Shown here: in pieces, positions 1 to 9,791 of the stretch
Layout: each line of letters starts with the position of its first letter
Numbering within the stretch: the stretch's first letter is position 1
NCBI RefSeq assembly: GCF_900141745.1
Contig: NZ_FSRM01000002.1
Coordinates: 2,480,001 to 2,544,000, forward strand
Direction: 5' to 3'
DNA: 64,000 nucleotides
Source of the DNA: Paraburkholderia phenazinium
GTDB taxonomy: Bacteria > Pseudomonadota > Gammaproteobacteria > Burkholderiales > Burkholderiaceae
Translations under genes and position numbers: made by a program
The notes under the pieces: model-generated
Told to the model about the DNA's origin: nothing
Seen by the model: the letters and a program-made list of their open reading frames with translations, nothing else
Databases searched by the model: none

Positions 1-1
1 C

Positions 2-2146
2 GGCAACTGGCGAAGTACCTGCATTATTGCGGTGTCGATTCCTCTGTCGATTCTCACCTCGCTGATCGTCCTGCATGCGTTAGGCCAGACGATCAACATC
101 ATGACGCTGGGCGGCCTTGCGCTGGCGGTCGGGATCCTGGTGGACGACGCCACGGTGACAATCGAGAACATCGAACGGCACCTGCATATGGGCACGGATC
201 TGCACGAGGCGATTCTCGAAGGTGCCGGCGAAATCGCGGTGCCTGCGCTCGTCTCCACGCTGTGTATCTGTATCGTGTTCGTGCCGATGTTCTTCCTGAC
301 GGGCGTGGCGAAATACCTGTTCGTTCCGCTTGCCGAAGCCGTGGTGTTCGCGATGATCGCGTCGTACATCCTCTCGCGTACGCTGGTGCCGACGCTCGCC
401 ATGCTGCTGATGGGTCACGCGCACGCGCCGAAAGCGGGCAGCAAGCCAAATCTGTTCATGCGGCTTTACCATCGCTTCGACGCCGGCTTCGAGCGCATGC
501 GTGCAGCTTATATCGTCATCCTGAGTACCGTGCTGGTACGTCGCGGCAGGTTCGGCACCATCTTCCTCGGTTTCTGCATAGTTTCGATGGGCCTGGTGTT
601 CGTGCTCGGCGAAGATTTCTTCCCGGCGGTCGATGCCGGCGACATCCGTCTGCACATGCGCGCACCGACCGGCACGCGGATTGAAGAAACCGCGCGTCTT
701 GCCGATGAAGTGGAAAAGGTTGTACGTGAAGTGGTGCCGCAGAAAGAACTGGTGACGATTCTCGACAACCTGGGGTTGCCGTATAGCGGTATCAACCTAT
801 CCTATAGCAATTCCGGCACGATCGGCACGCTCGACGGCGAGATTCAGGTGGCGCTTAACGAGGACCACAAGCCTACCCAGACCTATGTCGACAAGCTGCG
901 CCAGATCCTGCCGCAGCGCTTTCCGGGCGTGGAATTTTTCTTCCAGCCGGCCGACATCGTGACGCAGATCCTGAACTTCGGGTTGCCTGCCGCCATCGAC
1001 GTGCAGGTTGTCGGCAACGACCAGCAAGGCAACTTCGACGTGGCGCGTAAGCTCTACAAGCAGGTGAGGCTGATTCCCGGCACGGTGGACACGCACATCC
1101 AGCAACTGGTCGACGAGCCGGTGATCAATCTGGACATGGATCGCACCCGCTTGCAGCAGTTGAACCTCAACGCCAACAACGTGGCGCAGAACGTGCTCAT
1201 CTCATTGTCGGGCAGCACGCAGACATCGCCGAGCTTCTGGTTCAACAACAAGAACGGCGTCGAGTACAGCGTGGCGATACAGACGCCGCAGTACGACATC
1301 TCGTCGATCGATCAGTTGTTGCGCACGCCGGTGTCGGCGACGGCCAACGGGCCGACGCAACTGCTCGGCAACCTGGTGCGGGTCGGGCCGCAAACGCAGT
1401 TCGCACTCGTGTCGCACTACAACATCCGGCCGGTGATCGACCTGTATGTGAGTGTCGAAAAACGCGACCTGGGCAGCGTCGCGGCGCAGGTGAACAAGCT
1501 GGTGGAGCAGGCCCGTGCGACGCTGCCGCGCGGCAGCCAGATCGTGGTGCGCGGCCAGGTGCAGACCATGCGCACGTCGTTCTTCGGTTTGGGCGTGGGC
1601 GTTGCGATGGCCATCGTGCTGGTGTATCTGCTGATCGTCGTGAACTTCCAGTCGTGGGTCGATCCGCTGATCATCATTAGCGCGTTGCCGGCGGCTTTGG
1701 CGGGGATCATGTGGATGCTGTTCCTCACCGGCACGCACCTGAGCGTGCCGGCGTTGACCGGCGCCATCATGACCATGGGCGTGGCGACCGCGAACAGTAT
1801 TCTGATGGTGTCGTTCGCGCGGCAACGGTTGCACGCCGGCGCGCCGCCGCTGACCGCGGCGCTCGAGGCAGGCGCGAGCCGGATCCGTCCGGTGCTGATG
1901 ACGGCCTTCGCCATGATTATCGGCATGATTCCGATGGCGCTGGGTCTCGGCGAAGGGGCAGAACAGAATGCGCCGCTTGGCCGTGCGGTGATCGGCGGCC
2001 TGCTGTTTGCAACGATTTCAACGCTCTTTTTTGTGCCGCTGGTTTTTGCGGCGATCCATACGCGCCTCGCTCGCCGTAACGGTGGCGCGCATGGCGAGCA
2101 GGGCCCCGACGACGGCGCTAGCGCCGGCGATGGCAAGCACGCGTAA
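2..2146 (+). CDS. RND efflux transporter permease subunit, 5'-truncated
   Basis: Inner-membrane proton-driven pump of a tripartite efflux system. The frame is open from the first bases of the window, so the true start lies upstream; about 714 residues are present, against roughly 1,030-1,050 for a full RND permease, so about the first third is missing. The visible part starts in the helix before TM4, which carries the proton-relay motif GILVDDATVTIENIERH (two adjacent Asp). It then has the second large periplasmic loop and the C-terminal TM bundle, ending with a hydrophilic Gly/Asp-rich tail. It is followed 22 bp later by the adaptor gene and then the outer-membrane channel, so the three form one operon. 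The paired acidic residues fit the HAE/MdtBC-like drug class at least as well as metal pumps; the substrate cannot be read from sequence. Confidence 0.93.
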   Translation, partial: GNWRSTCIIAVSIPLSILTSLIVLHALGQTINIMTLGGLALAVGILVDDATVTIENIERHLHMGTDLHEAILEGAGEIAVPALVSTLCICIVFVPMFFLTGVAKYLFVPLAEAVVFAMIASYILSRTLVPTLAMLLMGHAHAPKAGSKPNLFMRLYHRFDAGFERMRAAYIVILSTVLVRRGRFGTIFLGFCIVSMGLVFVLGEDFFPAVDAGDIRLHMRAPTGTRIEETARLADEVEKVVREVVPQKELVTILDNLGLPYSGINLSYSNSGTIGTLDGEIQVALNEDHKPTQTYVDKLRQILPQRFPGVEFFFQPADIVTQILNFGLPAAIDVQVVGNDQQGNFDVARKLYKQVRLIPGTVDTHIQQLVDEPVINLDMDRTRLQQLNLNANNVAQNVLISLSGSTQTSPSFWFNNKNGVEYSVAIQTPQYDISSIDQLLRTPVSATANGPTQLLGNLVRVGPQTQFALVSHYNIRPVIDLYVSVEKRDLGSVAAQVNKLVEQARATLPRGSQIVVRGQVQTMRTSFFGLGVGVAMAIVLVYLLIVVNFQSWVDPLIIISALPAALAGIMWMLFLTGTHLSVPALTGAIMTMGVATANSILMVSFARQRLHAGAPPLTAALEAGASRIRPVLMTAFAMIIGMIPMALGLGEGAEQNAPLGRAVIGGLLFATISTLFFVPLVFAAIHTRLARRNGGAHGEQGPDDGASAGDGKHA

Positions 2147-2168
2147 CGTTAAATGACGGCTGACTGAG

Positions 2169-3392
2169 ATGACCGAAAAAACTCATGCTTCGCTAGCAAT
2201 CCCCGCGCGGGACACTGAGGATGGGCACGCTTTGCCGCCCCGCCACCAGGAATGGAAACGCGCCAAGATCGCGATCTGGATCGTGCTCGTGCTGCTTGCG
2301 CTCGGTGCCTTGCGCACCGTGGTGGCGGACATTCTGCAAAACCGTTCGGTGGCCGAAACGACCCAGCAGAACGCGTTGCAATACGTGAACGTGGTGACGC
2401 CCAAACAGGCCGACGGCAGCGGTAATACGCTGCTGCCGGGTACGCTGCGCGGCTATGTCGAATCGCCGATCTTCGCGCGCGCCACCGGTTATCTGCTGCA
2501 CTGGTACGTCGATATCGGCGCGCACGTGAAGGCGGGGCAGTTGCTGGCCGATCTCGACACGCCGGAAATCGACCAGGAACTGCAGCAGGCCAAGGCACAG
2601 CGCGATCAGATCAACTCGAGCCTTGGCCTCGCCAAGAGTTCATATGAGCGCTGGCAGCAGTTGCGCACGCGCGATGCGGTCTCGCAACAGGAACTGGACG
2701 AGCGGCAGAGCACTTATACGCAGGACGTGGCGAATCTCGCCGCGGCGGACGCCAACGTGCGGCGCCTGAACCAGCTCGAATCGTTCAAGCGGATCGTGGC
2801 GCCGTTCGACGGCGTGGTGACGCAGCGTAACGTGGATGTCGGCGACCTGATCGATGCCGGCAGCGGCACGAGCCGCGCATTGTTCGCGCTGGCACAGTCC
2901 GATCCGCTGCGCGTCTATGTGCAGATGCCGCAGGCTTACTCGCAGAACGTGAAAGTCGGTCAGGAGGTCGTGGTGACCCAGGCCGAATTGCCGGGTAAGC
3001 AGTTCCACGGCACCATCACGCACATCGCCGGTGCAATCGACGTGCCGACCCGTTCGTTGCAGATCGAAGTGCGTCTGCCGAATGCGGACGGCGCGCTGCG
3101 CCCGGGCGCCTATGTGCAGGTCGCAGTGCCGTCGACGACGCACGCCAATATCCTCGTGCCGGGCAATGCGTTGCTGTTCCGCGCACAAGGTACGCAGATG
3201 GCCGTCGTCGACAGTAACGGTATCGTGCATCTGCGCAAGGTCGTGATTGCGCAGGATCTCGGCAACACGCTCGAAGTCGAAAGCGGCATCGAGCCGACCG
3301 ACAAGATCATCATCAACCCGAGCGATTCGATTGCCGATGGCGATCACGTGCAAGTCCAGCAGCCGTCGGCCACCAACAAGGGGGCGGCGTGA
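2169..3392 (+). CDS. RND efflux periplasmic adaptor subunit (membrane fusion protein)
   Basis: Periplasmic adaptor that bridges the RND pump and the outer-membrane channel. The protein has 407 residues, normal for the family. A short cytoplasmic N-terminus is followed by one membrane anchor at about residues 34-55. A split lipoyl/barrel-sandwich domain comes next, with an alpha-hairpin (about 130-200, rich in Gln/Glu/Arg) between its halves; the second half contains IVAPFDGVVTQRNVDVGDLI. A beta-barrel and a membrane-proximal domain complete the protein. It lacks a lipobox, so it is anchored by a helix rather than a lipid. It sits 22 bp after the permease, and its stop overlaps the next start (TGATG), which points to translational coupling. 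Confidence 0.93.
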   Translation: MTEKTHASLAIPARDTEDGHALPPRHQEWKRAKIAIWIVLVLLALGALRTVVADILQNRSVAETTQQNALQYVNVVTPKQADGSGNTLLPGTLRGYVESPIFARATGYLLHWYVDIGAHVKAGQLLADLDTPEIDQELQQAKAQRDQINSSLGLAKSSYERWQQLRTRDAVSQQELDERQSTYTQDVANLAAADANVRRLNQLESFKRIVAPFDGVVTQRNVDVGDLIDAGSGTSRALFALAQSDPLRVYVQMPQAYSQNVKVGQEVVVTQAELPGKQFHGTITHIAGAIDVPTRSLQIEVRLPNADGALRPGAYVQVAVPSTTHANILVPGNALLFRAQGTQMAVVDSNGIVHLRKVVIAQDLGNTLEVESGIEPTDKIIINPSDSIADGDHVQVQQPSATNKGAA

Positions 3393-4873
3393 TGCGCGGG
3401 TGCCCGATCGCCGTGCCGCCGCTGCGTATGATGGCTGCGGCTGTGGGGGCTGCACTGCTGGCAGCCTGCACAGTGGGCCCCGATTATCATCAGCCGCATG
3501 CCGATGCACCGCCTGAGTGGCGCACCGACTCGTACTGGCACGTGGCAGAGCCCTCGCACGCGCCGATGGATCTGACCTGGTGGATGAGCTTTAACGACGC
3601 TGCGCTCAATACGCTGGAAGGCCAGGCGCTCGACCAGAACCAGACACTCGCCGCTGCGGTCGCGCATTACGAGCAAGCCAAGGCGACGCTCGCCAACACC
3701 GCGGCGCAGGAGATACCCGAGGTCGATCTCGGCGGCCAGGCGGAGCGGTTGAAGATCTCGAAGAACCGTCCGGTTACTACCTATTCGACACCGAATCAGT
3801 CGACCGTGCAGAACGGCCTGATTGTCGGACCGCAAATCGACTACGACACGGACCTGTTCGGCCGGATCCGTCGCGAGGTGGAAGGGGCCAAGGCCTCCGC
3901 CGAGCAGTCAGCCGACGATCTCGCCAATGCGCGACTCGTGCTGACGACTGATCTCGCCAGCGACTACTACTCGTTGCGCGAACTCGACGCCGAGATCGAC
4001 GTGTTGAACCGCTCCGTGGTCCTGCAGCAGAAAGCGCTCGACTACGTGACGTCGGAACACGATCTGGGCTCGGTGTCCGGGCTCGACGTGCTGCAGCAGA
4101 AGTCGGAGCTGGATTCAACCCAGGTGCAGGCGCAACTGCTGCTCGTGCAACGGGCACAGTTCGAGCATGCGATTGCCGCGCTGGTCGGCGTGCCGGCGCC
4201 GCAATTCTCGATCGAGCCCAAGGTGATCGAGACGAAGGTGCCCGAAATTCCGCTAGGTGTGCCAAGCGATGTGCTGCAACGGCGCCCGGACGTGGCCTCG
4301 GCGGAGCGTGCGATGGCCGCGGCGAATGCGCAGATCGGCGTCGCCAAGGCGGCGTTTTTCCCGACGCTGACGCTCACGCCGAGTATCGGCTGGCAGAGCA
4401 CTAATTTCGCCGATCTGCTGAGCGCGCCCAGTCTGATGTGGACGCTCGGCGCGGCTGTTTCGCAGGTGGTGTTCGACGGCGGGCGCCGCTCGGCGAACGT
4501 CAAGTTCGCGAGCGAAGGCTATCAGCAGGCCGAGGCGAATTACCGTCAGACCGTGTTGACCGCGTTCCAGCAGGTGCAGGATGGGGTGACCGGCCTGTCG
4601 GTGCTGGATGGCGCGTCCAGACAGTCGCATCAGGCCGTGGTCGATGCGCAGAGCCTGCTGTCGCTCGCCAACGACCGCTATTCGGGCGGCCTCGTCGCCT
4701 ATCTGGACGTCATCACCGCGCAGCAGTCGCTGCTGACGAGCGAGCGTCAGGATGTGCAGATTCACGGCCAGCAGATGACCATGTCGGTCTCGCTGGTAAA
4801 GGCATTGGGCGGCGGCTGGGATGTCAGCCAGCCAGTCACGGACAAGCAGGCAATGAACAACCATCCGAACTGA
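3392..4873 (+). CDS. Outer-membrane efflux lipoprotein, NodT/OprM family
   Basis: Outer-membrane channel of the tripartite pump. I take the ATG at 3392, which overlaps the adaptor stop; a GTG one codon upstream and an ATG pair at 3428 are also in frame. The signal peptide ends in a lipobox LAAC, with the acylated Cys at about residue 26, followed by TVGPDYHQP, the usual NodT-type beginning. Two repeats of the outer-membrane efflux fold follow, with long coiled-coil stretches and the family signatures IDYDTDLFGRIR and LQRRPDVASAERAMAAANA. About 493 residues, normal size. A second, unrelated NodT-type gene lies at the far end of the window (62565). Confidence 0.93.
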   Translation: MRGCPIAVPPLRMMAAAVGAALLAACTVGPDYHQPHADAPPEWRTDSYWHVAEPSHAPMDLTWWMSFNDAALNTLEGQALDQNQTLAAAVAHYEQAKATLANTAAQEIPEVDLGGQAERLKISKNRPVTTYSTPNQSTVQNGLIVGPQIDYDTDLFGRIRREVEGAKASAEQSADDLANARLVLTTDLASDYYSLRELDAEIDVLNRSVVLQQKALDYVTSEHDLGSVSGLDVLQQKSELDSTQVQAQLLLVQRAQFEHAIAALVGVPAPQFSIEPKVIETKVPEIPLGVPSDVLQRRPDVASAERAMAAANAQIGVAKAAFFPTLTLTPSIGWQSTNFADLLSAPSLMWTLGAAVSQVVFDGGRRSANVKFASEGYQQAEANYRQTVLTAFQQVQDGVTGLSVLDGASRQSHQAVVDAQSLLSLANDRYSGGLVAYLDVITAQQSLLTSERQDVQIHGQQMTMSVSLVKALGGGWDVSQPVTDKQAMNNHPN

Positions 4874-4964
4874 CAATTGCCAGGTACGTACCCGGCATGG
4901 ACCGGGCATGACCAGGAAAAAGGGGGGAGTGCCCGTCTCGCGCACGGGAAAACGGGGCGTTTCG

Positions 4965-4970
4965 TATAAT
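4965..4970 (+). promoter_or_regulatory. Candidate -10 box for the two-component pair
   Basis: A perfect TATAAT lies 22 bp before the ATG of the response regulator, in a 118-bp gap after the efflux genes. No good -35 box is seen at 17 bp. A small dyad, CCCGT at 4932-4936 and ACGGG at 4944-4948, lies upstream and could be an operator or a weak hairpin. The regulator pair may thus have its own promoter as well as read-through from the pump genes. Confidence 0.35.
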
Positions 4971-4991
4971 GTAAGGAATTAGGGGGCGTGA

Positions 4992-5678
4992 ATGAAACTG
5001 CTCATCGTCGAAGATGAACACAAGGTGGTGGACTACCTGCGCTCGGGTTTGACCGAGCAGGGCTGGGTGGTCGACATTGCGCTCGATGGCGAAGAGGGCA
5101 TGCATCTGGCCACCGAGTTCGACTACGACGTGATCGTCCTCGATGTGATGCTGCCCAAGCGCGACGGCTTCAGCGTGCTCAAGGCGCTGCGCATGCGCAA
5201 GTCCACACCGGTCATCATGCTGACCGCACGCGATCATATCAACGACCGCGTGCGCGGTCTGCGCGAAGGAGCGGATGACTATCTGACCAAACCGTTTTCG
5301 TTTCTCGAACTGGTGGAGCGCCTGCATGCTCTCGCGCGCCGCACCCGTTCGCAGGAATCGACGCTGATTTCGGTCGGCGATCTGTTTGTCGATCTGATTG
5401 GCCGGCGCGCCACGCGCGACGGCGTGCGCCTCGACCTCACCGCCAAGGAATTCCAGCTGCTGAGCGTGCTGGCACGCCGCCAGGGGGATATCCTGTCGAA
5501 GACGGCGATTACCGAACTGGTCTGGGACGTCAACTTCGATAGTCATACGAACGTTGTCGAAACCGCCATCAAGCGCCTGCGCGCCAAACTGGACGGTCCA
5601 TTTCGCACCAAGCTTCTGCATACGGTGCGCGGCATGGGTTATGTGCTCGAGGTACGGGAGGAGGCAGAATTGCTATGA
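4992..5678 (+). CDS. OmpR-family response regulator, heavy-metal (CusR/IrlR) subgroup
   Basis: DNA-binding response regulator of 228 residues. The receiver domain (about 1-115) has the acidic pair at residues 7-8 (EDE), the phosphoacceptor Asp in VIVLDVMLPKRDGF at about 51, and the Lys in YLTKPFSF. The C-terminal winged helix (about 125-222) has the OmpR-type ending with TVRGMGYVLE. A strong purine stretch precedes the ATG. Its stop overlaps the start of the kinase gene by 4 nt (ATGA). By position it should control the efflux genes just upstream. The 'heavy metal' label rests on subfamily resemblance only. Confidence 0.92.
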   Translation: MKLLIVEDEHKVVDYLRSGLTEQGWVVDIALDGEEGMHLATEFDYDVIVLDVMLPKRDGFSVLKALRMRKSTPVIMLTARDHINDRVRGLREGADDYLTKPFSFLELVERLHALARRTRSQESTLISVGDLFVDLIGRRATRDGVRLDLTAKEFQLLSVLARRQGDILSKTAITELVWDVNFDSHTNVVETAIKRLRAKLDGPFRTKLLHTVRGMGYVLEVREEAELL

Positions 5679-7168
5679 CCCGCTCAATTAACCGCTCGAT
5701 TGCGCGCCGCCTTGCGATGATGTTTGCCCTCGTCGCATTGTCGGTGTTCACGCTGGTCGGCTCGGGCCTGTTTCTCGTGATGCGTTCGCAGCTGGATCAC
5801 CATTTGCGCGAGTCGCTCGACGACCGCATGGAGATCGCGAAGATCATCGTGTACCACTCGGTTACGCTGGATAAATGGCGGATGGCGCGCGAGAAGCTGA
5901 CCGACATGTCGCCGCGCGACGGTGCGACGATGTACTCGGTTTCCAGCGACGATCCGGATTTCCACTACGGTGCGCCGGTTCAGGGGCGCGTCACCGATAG
6001 CTGGGCAGGCGGTTATACGCGGGTCGAGCCCGTGGCGGGTGGGCCGGCCATGCTGACGCGCACGCTGGTGGTGCCGCCAGCGGGCGTGCGGCCAGCGGTG
6101 CAACTGCAGGTGGCGGCAAGTTGTCAGCCGAATGTGCGCACCATGCGGGCCTTCGGCGCCGCGCTCACCGCGCTGTCTACCCTGGGCAGTCTTGCGGTGC
6201 TGCTCCTCAGTTATTCGGTCACGCGTATCGGTCTTGCGCCGCTCAGGCGTCTGACCAAGGACGCCTCCGAGGTCAGTCCGAACAACCGTTCGCAGCGCCT
6301 GAATACGGCGGCGCTGCCGCACGAACTGAACGATCTGGCTCACTCCTTTAACGGCGCACTGGAGCGGCTCGACGGCGCTTACGGGCGGCTCGAGTCCTTC
6401 AATGCCGACGTGGCCCATGAACTGCGCACGCCGGTGACGATTCTGATCGGTCAAACCGAGGTTGCGTTGACACGCAACCGTTCCGTGGAAGATCTGCGTC
6501 ACACGCTGCAGTCGAATCTGGAAGAGTTCGAACGCATGCGCGGGATCATCAACGACATGCTGTTCCTTGCGCGGGCCGATCAGGGCGAGCGCGCCACGGG
6601 GCTCGTCGAAGTGTCGCTCGCCGCGGAAGTGGCGCGCACGTTGGAGTTTCTCGAGATTCCGTTCGACGAGGCACAGGTGCGCGCCGTGTCGCGCGGCGAT
6701 GCGTTTGCGCCGGTCAACCGTTCGCTGTTCGGCCGCGCCTGTACCAATCTGCTGATGAATGCGATCCAGCACTGCGCGCCCGGCGACACGGTCACGGTGA
6801 CGATTTCGCGCCAGGACGGTCAGGTGCGCATCGCGGTGGCGAATCCAGGTCAGGCGATCGATCCGTCGAGACTCGATCATCTGTTCGACCGCTTCTACCG
6901 GGCGGAAGAGTCGCGCACCAATAGCCGCGAGAATCACGGCCTCGGTCTTGCGATTGTCAAGGCAATCGCCGAGATGCACCGCGGCAAGGTGTCGGTCGAG
7001 AGCGCGAACGGCGTCAACATGTTCGCGTTTTCGGTCGATGCGCCGTGGGTCGATGTACAGTCGGAGCAGGAAGTGCAAACGGTACGCGAACCCGTTATGA
7101 CCGTCGAGCGCAACAACGTCGTGAGCGGTCACGGCGTGACGCCTGAGCCGGCCCCGGCTGGGCGTTGA
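5675..7168 (+). CDS. Heavy-metal-type sensor histidine kinase
   Basis: Membrane sensor kinase of 497 residues, partner of the regulator it overlaps. Two membrane helices (about 14-34 and 160-185) flank a periplasmic domain of roughly 125 residues. Then come a HAMP linker, the dimerisation/phosphoacceptor helix with His in FNADVAHELRTPV (about 250), and the ATPase domain with N-box NLLMNAIQHC, the DRFYRAEESRTN segment and G-box NHGLGLAIVKAIAEMH. All catalytic boxes look intact. The last 40 residues past the kinase core are unusually long and of low conservation. The ligand cannot be told from the sequence. Confidence 0.92.
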   Translation: MTRSINRSIARRLAMMFALVALSVFTLVGSGLFLVMRSQLDHHLRESLDDRMEIAKIIVYHSVTLDKWRMAREKLTDMSPRDGATMYSVSSDDPDFHYGAPVQGRVTDSWAGGYTRVEPVAGGPAMLTRTLVVPPAGVRPAVQLQVAASCQPNVRTMRAFGAALTALSTLGSLAVLLLSYSVTRIGLAPLRRLTKDASEVSPNNRSQRLNTAALPHELNDLAHSFNGALERLDGAYGRLESFNADVAHELRTPVTILIGQTEVALTRNRSVEDLRHTLQSNLEEFERMRGIINDMLFLARADQGERATGLVEVSLAAEVARTLEFLEIPFDEAQVRAVSRGDAFAPVNRSLFGRACTNLLMNAIQHCAPGDTVTVTISRQDGQVRIAVANPGQAIDPSRLDHLFDRFYRAEESRTNSRENHGLGLAIVKAIAEMHRGKVSVESANGVNMFAFSVDAPWVDVQSEQEVQTVREPVMTVERNNVVSGHGVTPEPAPAGR

Positions 7169-7326
7169 CAGGCGGCAGGTGGCTCGGATGAACAGGCCTG
7201 CGCGATAGCGTCAGGCCCTGAGTTGTCGGCCGCGCCAGCGTGCGCTATGGCTTTTCGATTCGCGGCAACGTCTTCACGGCAACCAGCGCCACCATGGCCA
7301 TCACTGGAAACACCAGCGCGCTGGCT

Positions 7327-8445
7327 TCAGCGTGCGCGGCGCTCGCGTGCCGCCTTGGCCAGAGTGTCCAGTACGGGCTCGGTCTGCACCCAGCTCAGAC
7401 ACGCATCGGTGATCGACACGCCGCAGCGCAGCGGCACGCCCGGCTTCAGATCCTGGCGGCCTTCCTCCAGATTGCTCTCGATCATCACGCCGATGATGCG
7501 CTTTTCGCCTTGACTGAGTTGCTGCGCCAGGTCTTGCGCCACTTCGATCTGTCGCAGATGCGACTTGCCCGAATTGGCATGCGAGCAGTCGATCATGACC
7601 TGCTCGCGCAAGCCCGCCTTTCTGAGCGCCGCGCAACTCTCTTCCACTGAGGCGCTGTCGTAGTTCGGCCCTTTCTTGCCGCCACGCAGAATCACGTGCG
7701 CGTCGTCGTTGCCGCGCGTTTCGAAGATCGCCGCCATGCCCATTTTGGTCATGCCCATGAACGCGTGGCTGGCTCGCGCCGCCACGATCGCGTCGGCGGC
7801 GATCTGCACGCCGCCATCGGTGCCGTTCTTGAAGCCGATCGGGCAGCTCATGCCCGAAGCAAGCTGACGGTGGCTCGGGCTTTCGGTAGTGCGCGCGCCA
7901 ATCGCGCCCCACGCCACGAGATCGGCGATGTATTGCGGGCTCAGCAGGTCGAGGAATTCGGTGGCGGTGGGCAAACCGAGTTCGCTGATTTCCAGCAGCA
8001 GTTGACGCGCCCGGCGCAGCCCCTCGTTGATGCGGAAACTGCCGTCGAGACGCGGGTCGTTGATATAGCCTTTCCAGCCCACCGTGGTGCGCGGTTTTTC
8101 GAAGTACACGCGCATCACGATCAGCAGGTCTTCGCTCAGCGCATCCGCGGCGTGCTTGAGGCGGCGCGCGTAGTCGAGCGCCTGGTCGTGGTCGTGGATC
8201 GAACACGGGCCGACCACTACCACCAGCCGGTCGTCGCGGCCGTGCAGGATGTCGGCAATGGCCACGCGGCTTTGCTCGACGAGCGTTTGCACGCCCAGCG
8301 GTACCGGCAGCTCGTCCTGCAGCAGTGCCGGTGAAATGAGCGGGCGTACCGCGCCGATCCGCACGTCGTCGATACGGGTCGTGTCCTGGGTCGGGTCGGC
8401 CACACCGACTTCGCGGTCATGTAAAGGATTGTCGATGCTGCTCAA
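7327..8445 (-). CDS. aroG: 3-deoxy-7-phosphoheptulonate synthase, class I (AroG type)
   Basis: First enzyme of the shikimate pathway: condenses phosphoenolpyruvate and erythrose 4-phosphate to DAHP in the cytosol. 372 residues, slightly longer than the E. coli AroF/G/H enzymes (about 350). Family signatures are intact: VVVGPCSIHDHDQALDYA, MRVYFEKPRTTVGWKGYIND, IGARTTESPSHRQLASGMS and GFKNGTDG, with the metal-binding Cys in GPCSI, and the C-terminal DACLSW segment. The gene stands alone, convergent with the sensor kinase (158-bp gap). The N-terminal residues that decide feedback by Phe/Tyr/Trp are not distinctive enough here for me to assign an isozyme. Confidence 0.95.
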   Translation of the reverse strand: MSSIDNPLHDREVGVADPTQDTTRIDDVRIGAVRPLISPALLQDELPVPLGVQTLVEQSRVAIADILHGRDDRLVVVVGPCSIHDHDQALDYARRLKHAADALSEDLLIVMRVYFEKPRTTVGWKGYINDPRLDGSFRINEGLRRARQLLLEISELGLPTATEFLDLLSPQYIADLVAWGAIGARTTESPSHRQLASGMSCPIGFKNGTDGGVQIAADAIVAARASHAFMGMTKMGMAAIFETRGNDDAHVILRGGKKGPNYDSASVEESCAALRKAGLREQVMIDCSHANSGKSHLRQIEVAQDLAQQLSQGEKRIIGVMIESNLEEGRQDLKPGVPLRCGVSITDACLSWVQTEPVLDTLAKAARERRAR

Positions 8446-8561
8446 AATGCTCTCCTGAAGGCACGGTCGTAGCCCTCGATTATCGCACTCGCCGCGCGTG
8501 CCGCGCTTGCTGGGCGGTTAGTGGCCGTCCCGCATGCTAAACGGAACAGGATCGATATGAT

Positions 8562-8576
8562 CTTTTTTGAAAAAAG
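8562..8576. promoter_or_regulatory. A/T palindrome upstream of the nickel/cobalt permease
   Basis: CTTTTTT-G-AAAAAAG is a perfect 7-bp inverted repeat around one base. It lies 84 bp before the GTG start of the permease and 117 bp upstream of the divergent aroG start. It could be a regulator site or simply a bent A/T tract of a promoter. It does not match the spaced GTATGA/TCATAC NikR operator. Confidence 0.3.
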
Positions 8577-8659
8577 TACTATTGTGGCGGACAACTTCAA
8601 GAGCGCGACAGTGAGCCATGGCGGCAGGCTGTCGACCCGGGCATGCAGGGAGGCAGGCA

Positions 8660-9721
<1,062 letters not shown>

Positions 9722-9791
9722 TGAGGCCGAAGCTGACACTGGCGCGACGAGGGCGCTTCGAGCCACGACTTGCCGCGTGCCGATCGCCAGC

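Noticed and set aside
5684..7132. Long open frame of 482 codons on the minus strand within the kinase gene, and similar long antisense frames (30505-31866, 45098-46732, 47180-48784)
   Set aside because: All lie opposite well-defined genes, are rich in Arg/His/Gln as expected for the shadow of high-GC coding DNA, and have no domain pattern or ribosome site.
8562..8576. Terminator
   Set aside because: It lies between two divergent gene starts, so no transcript is expected to end there.
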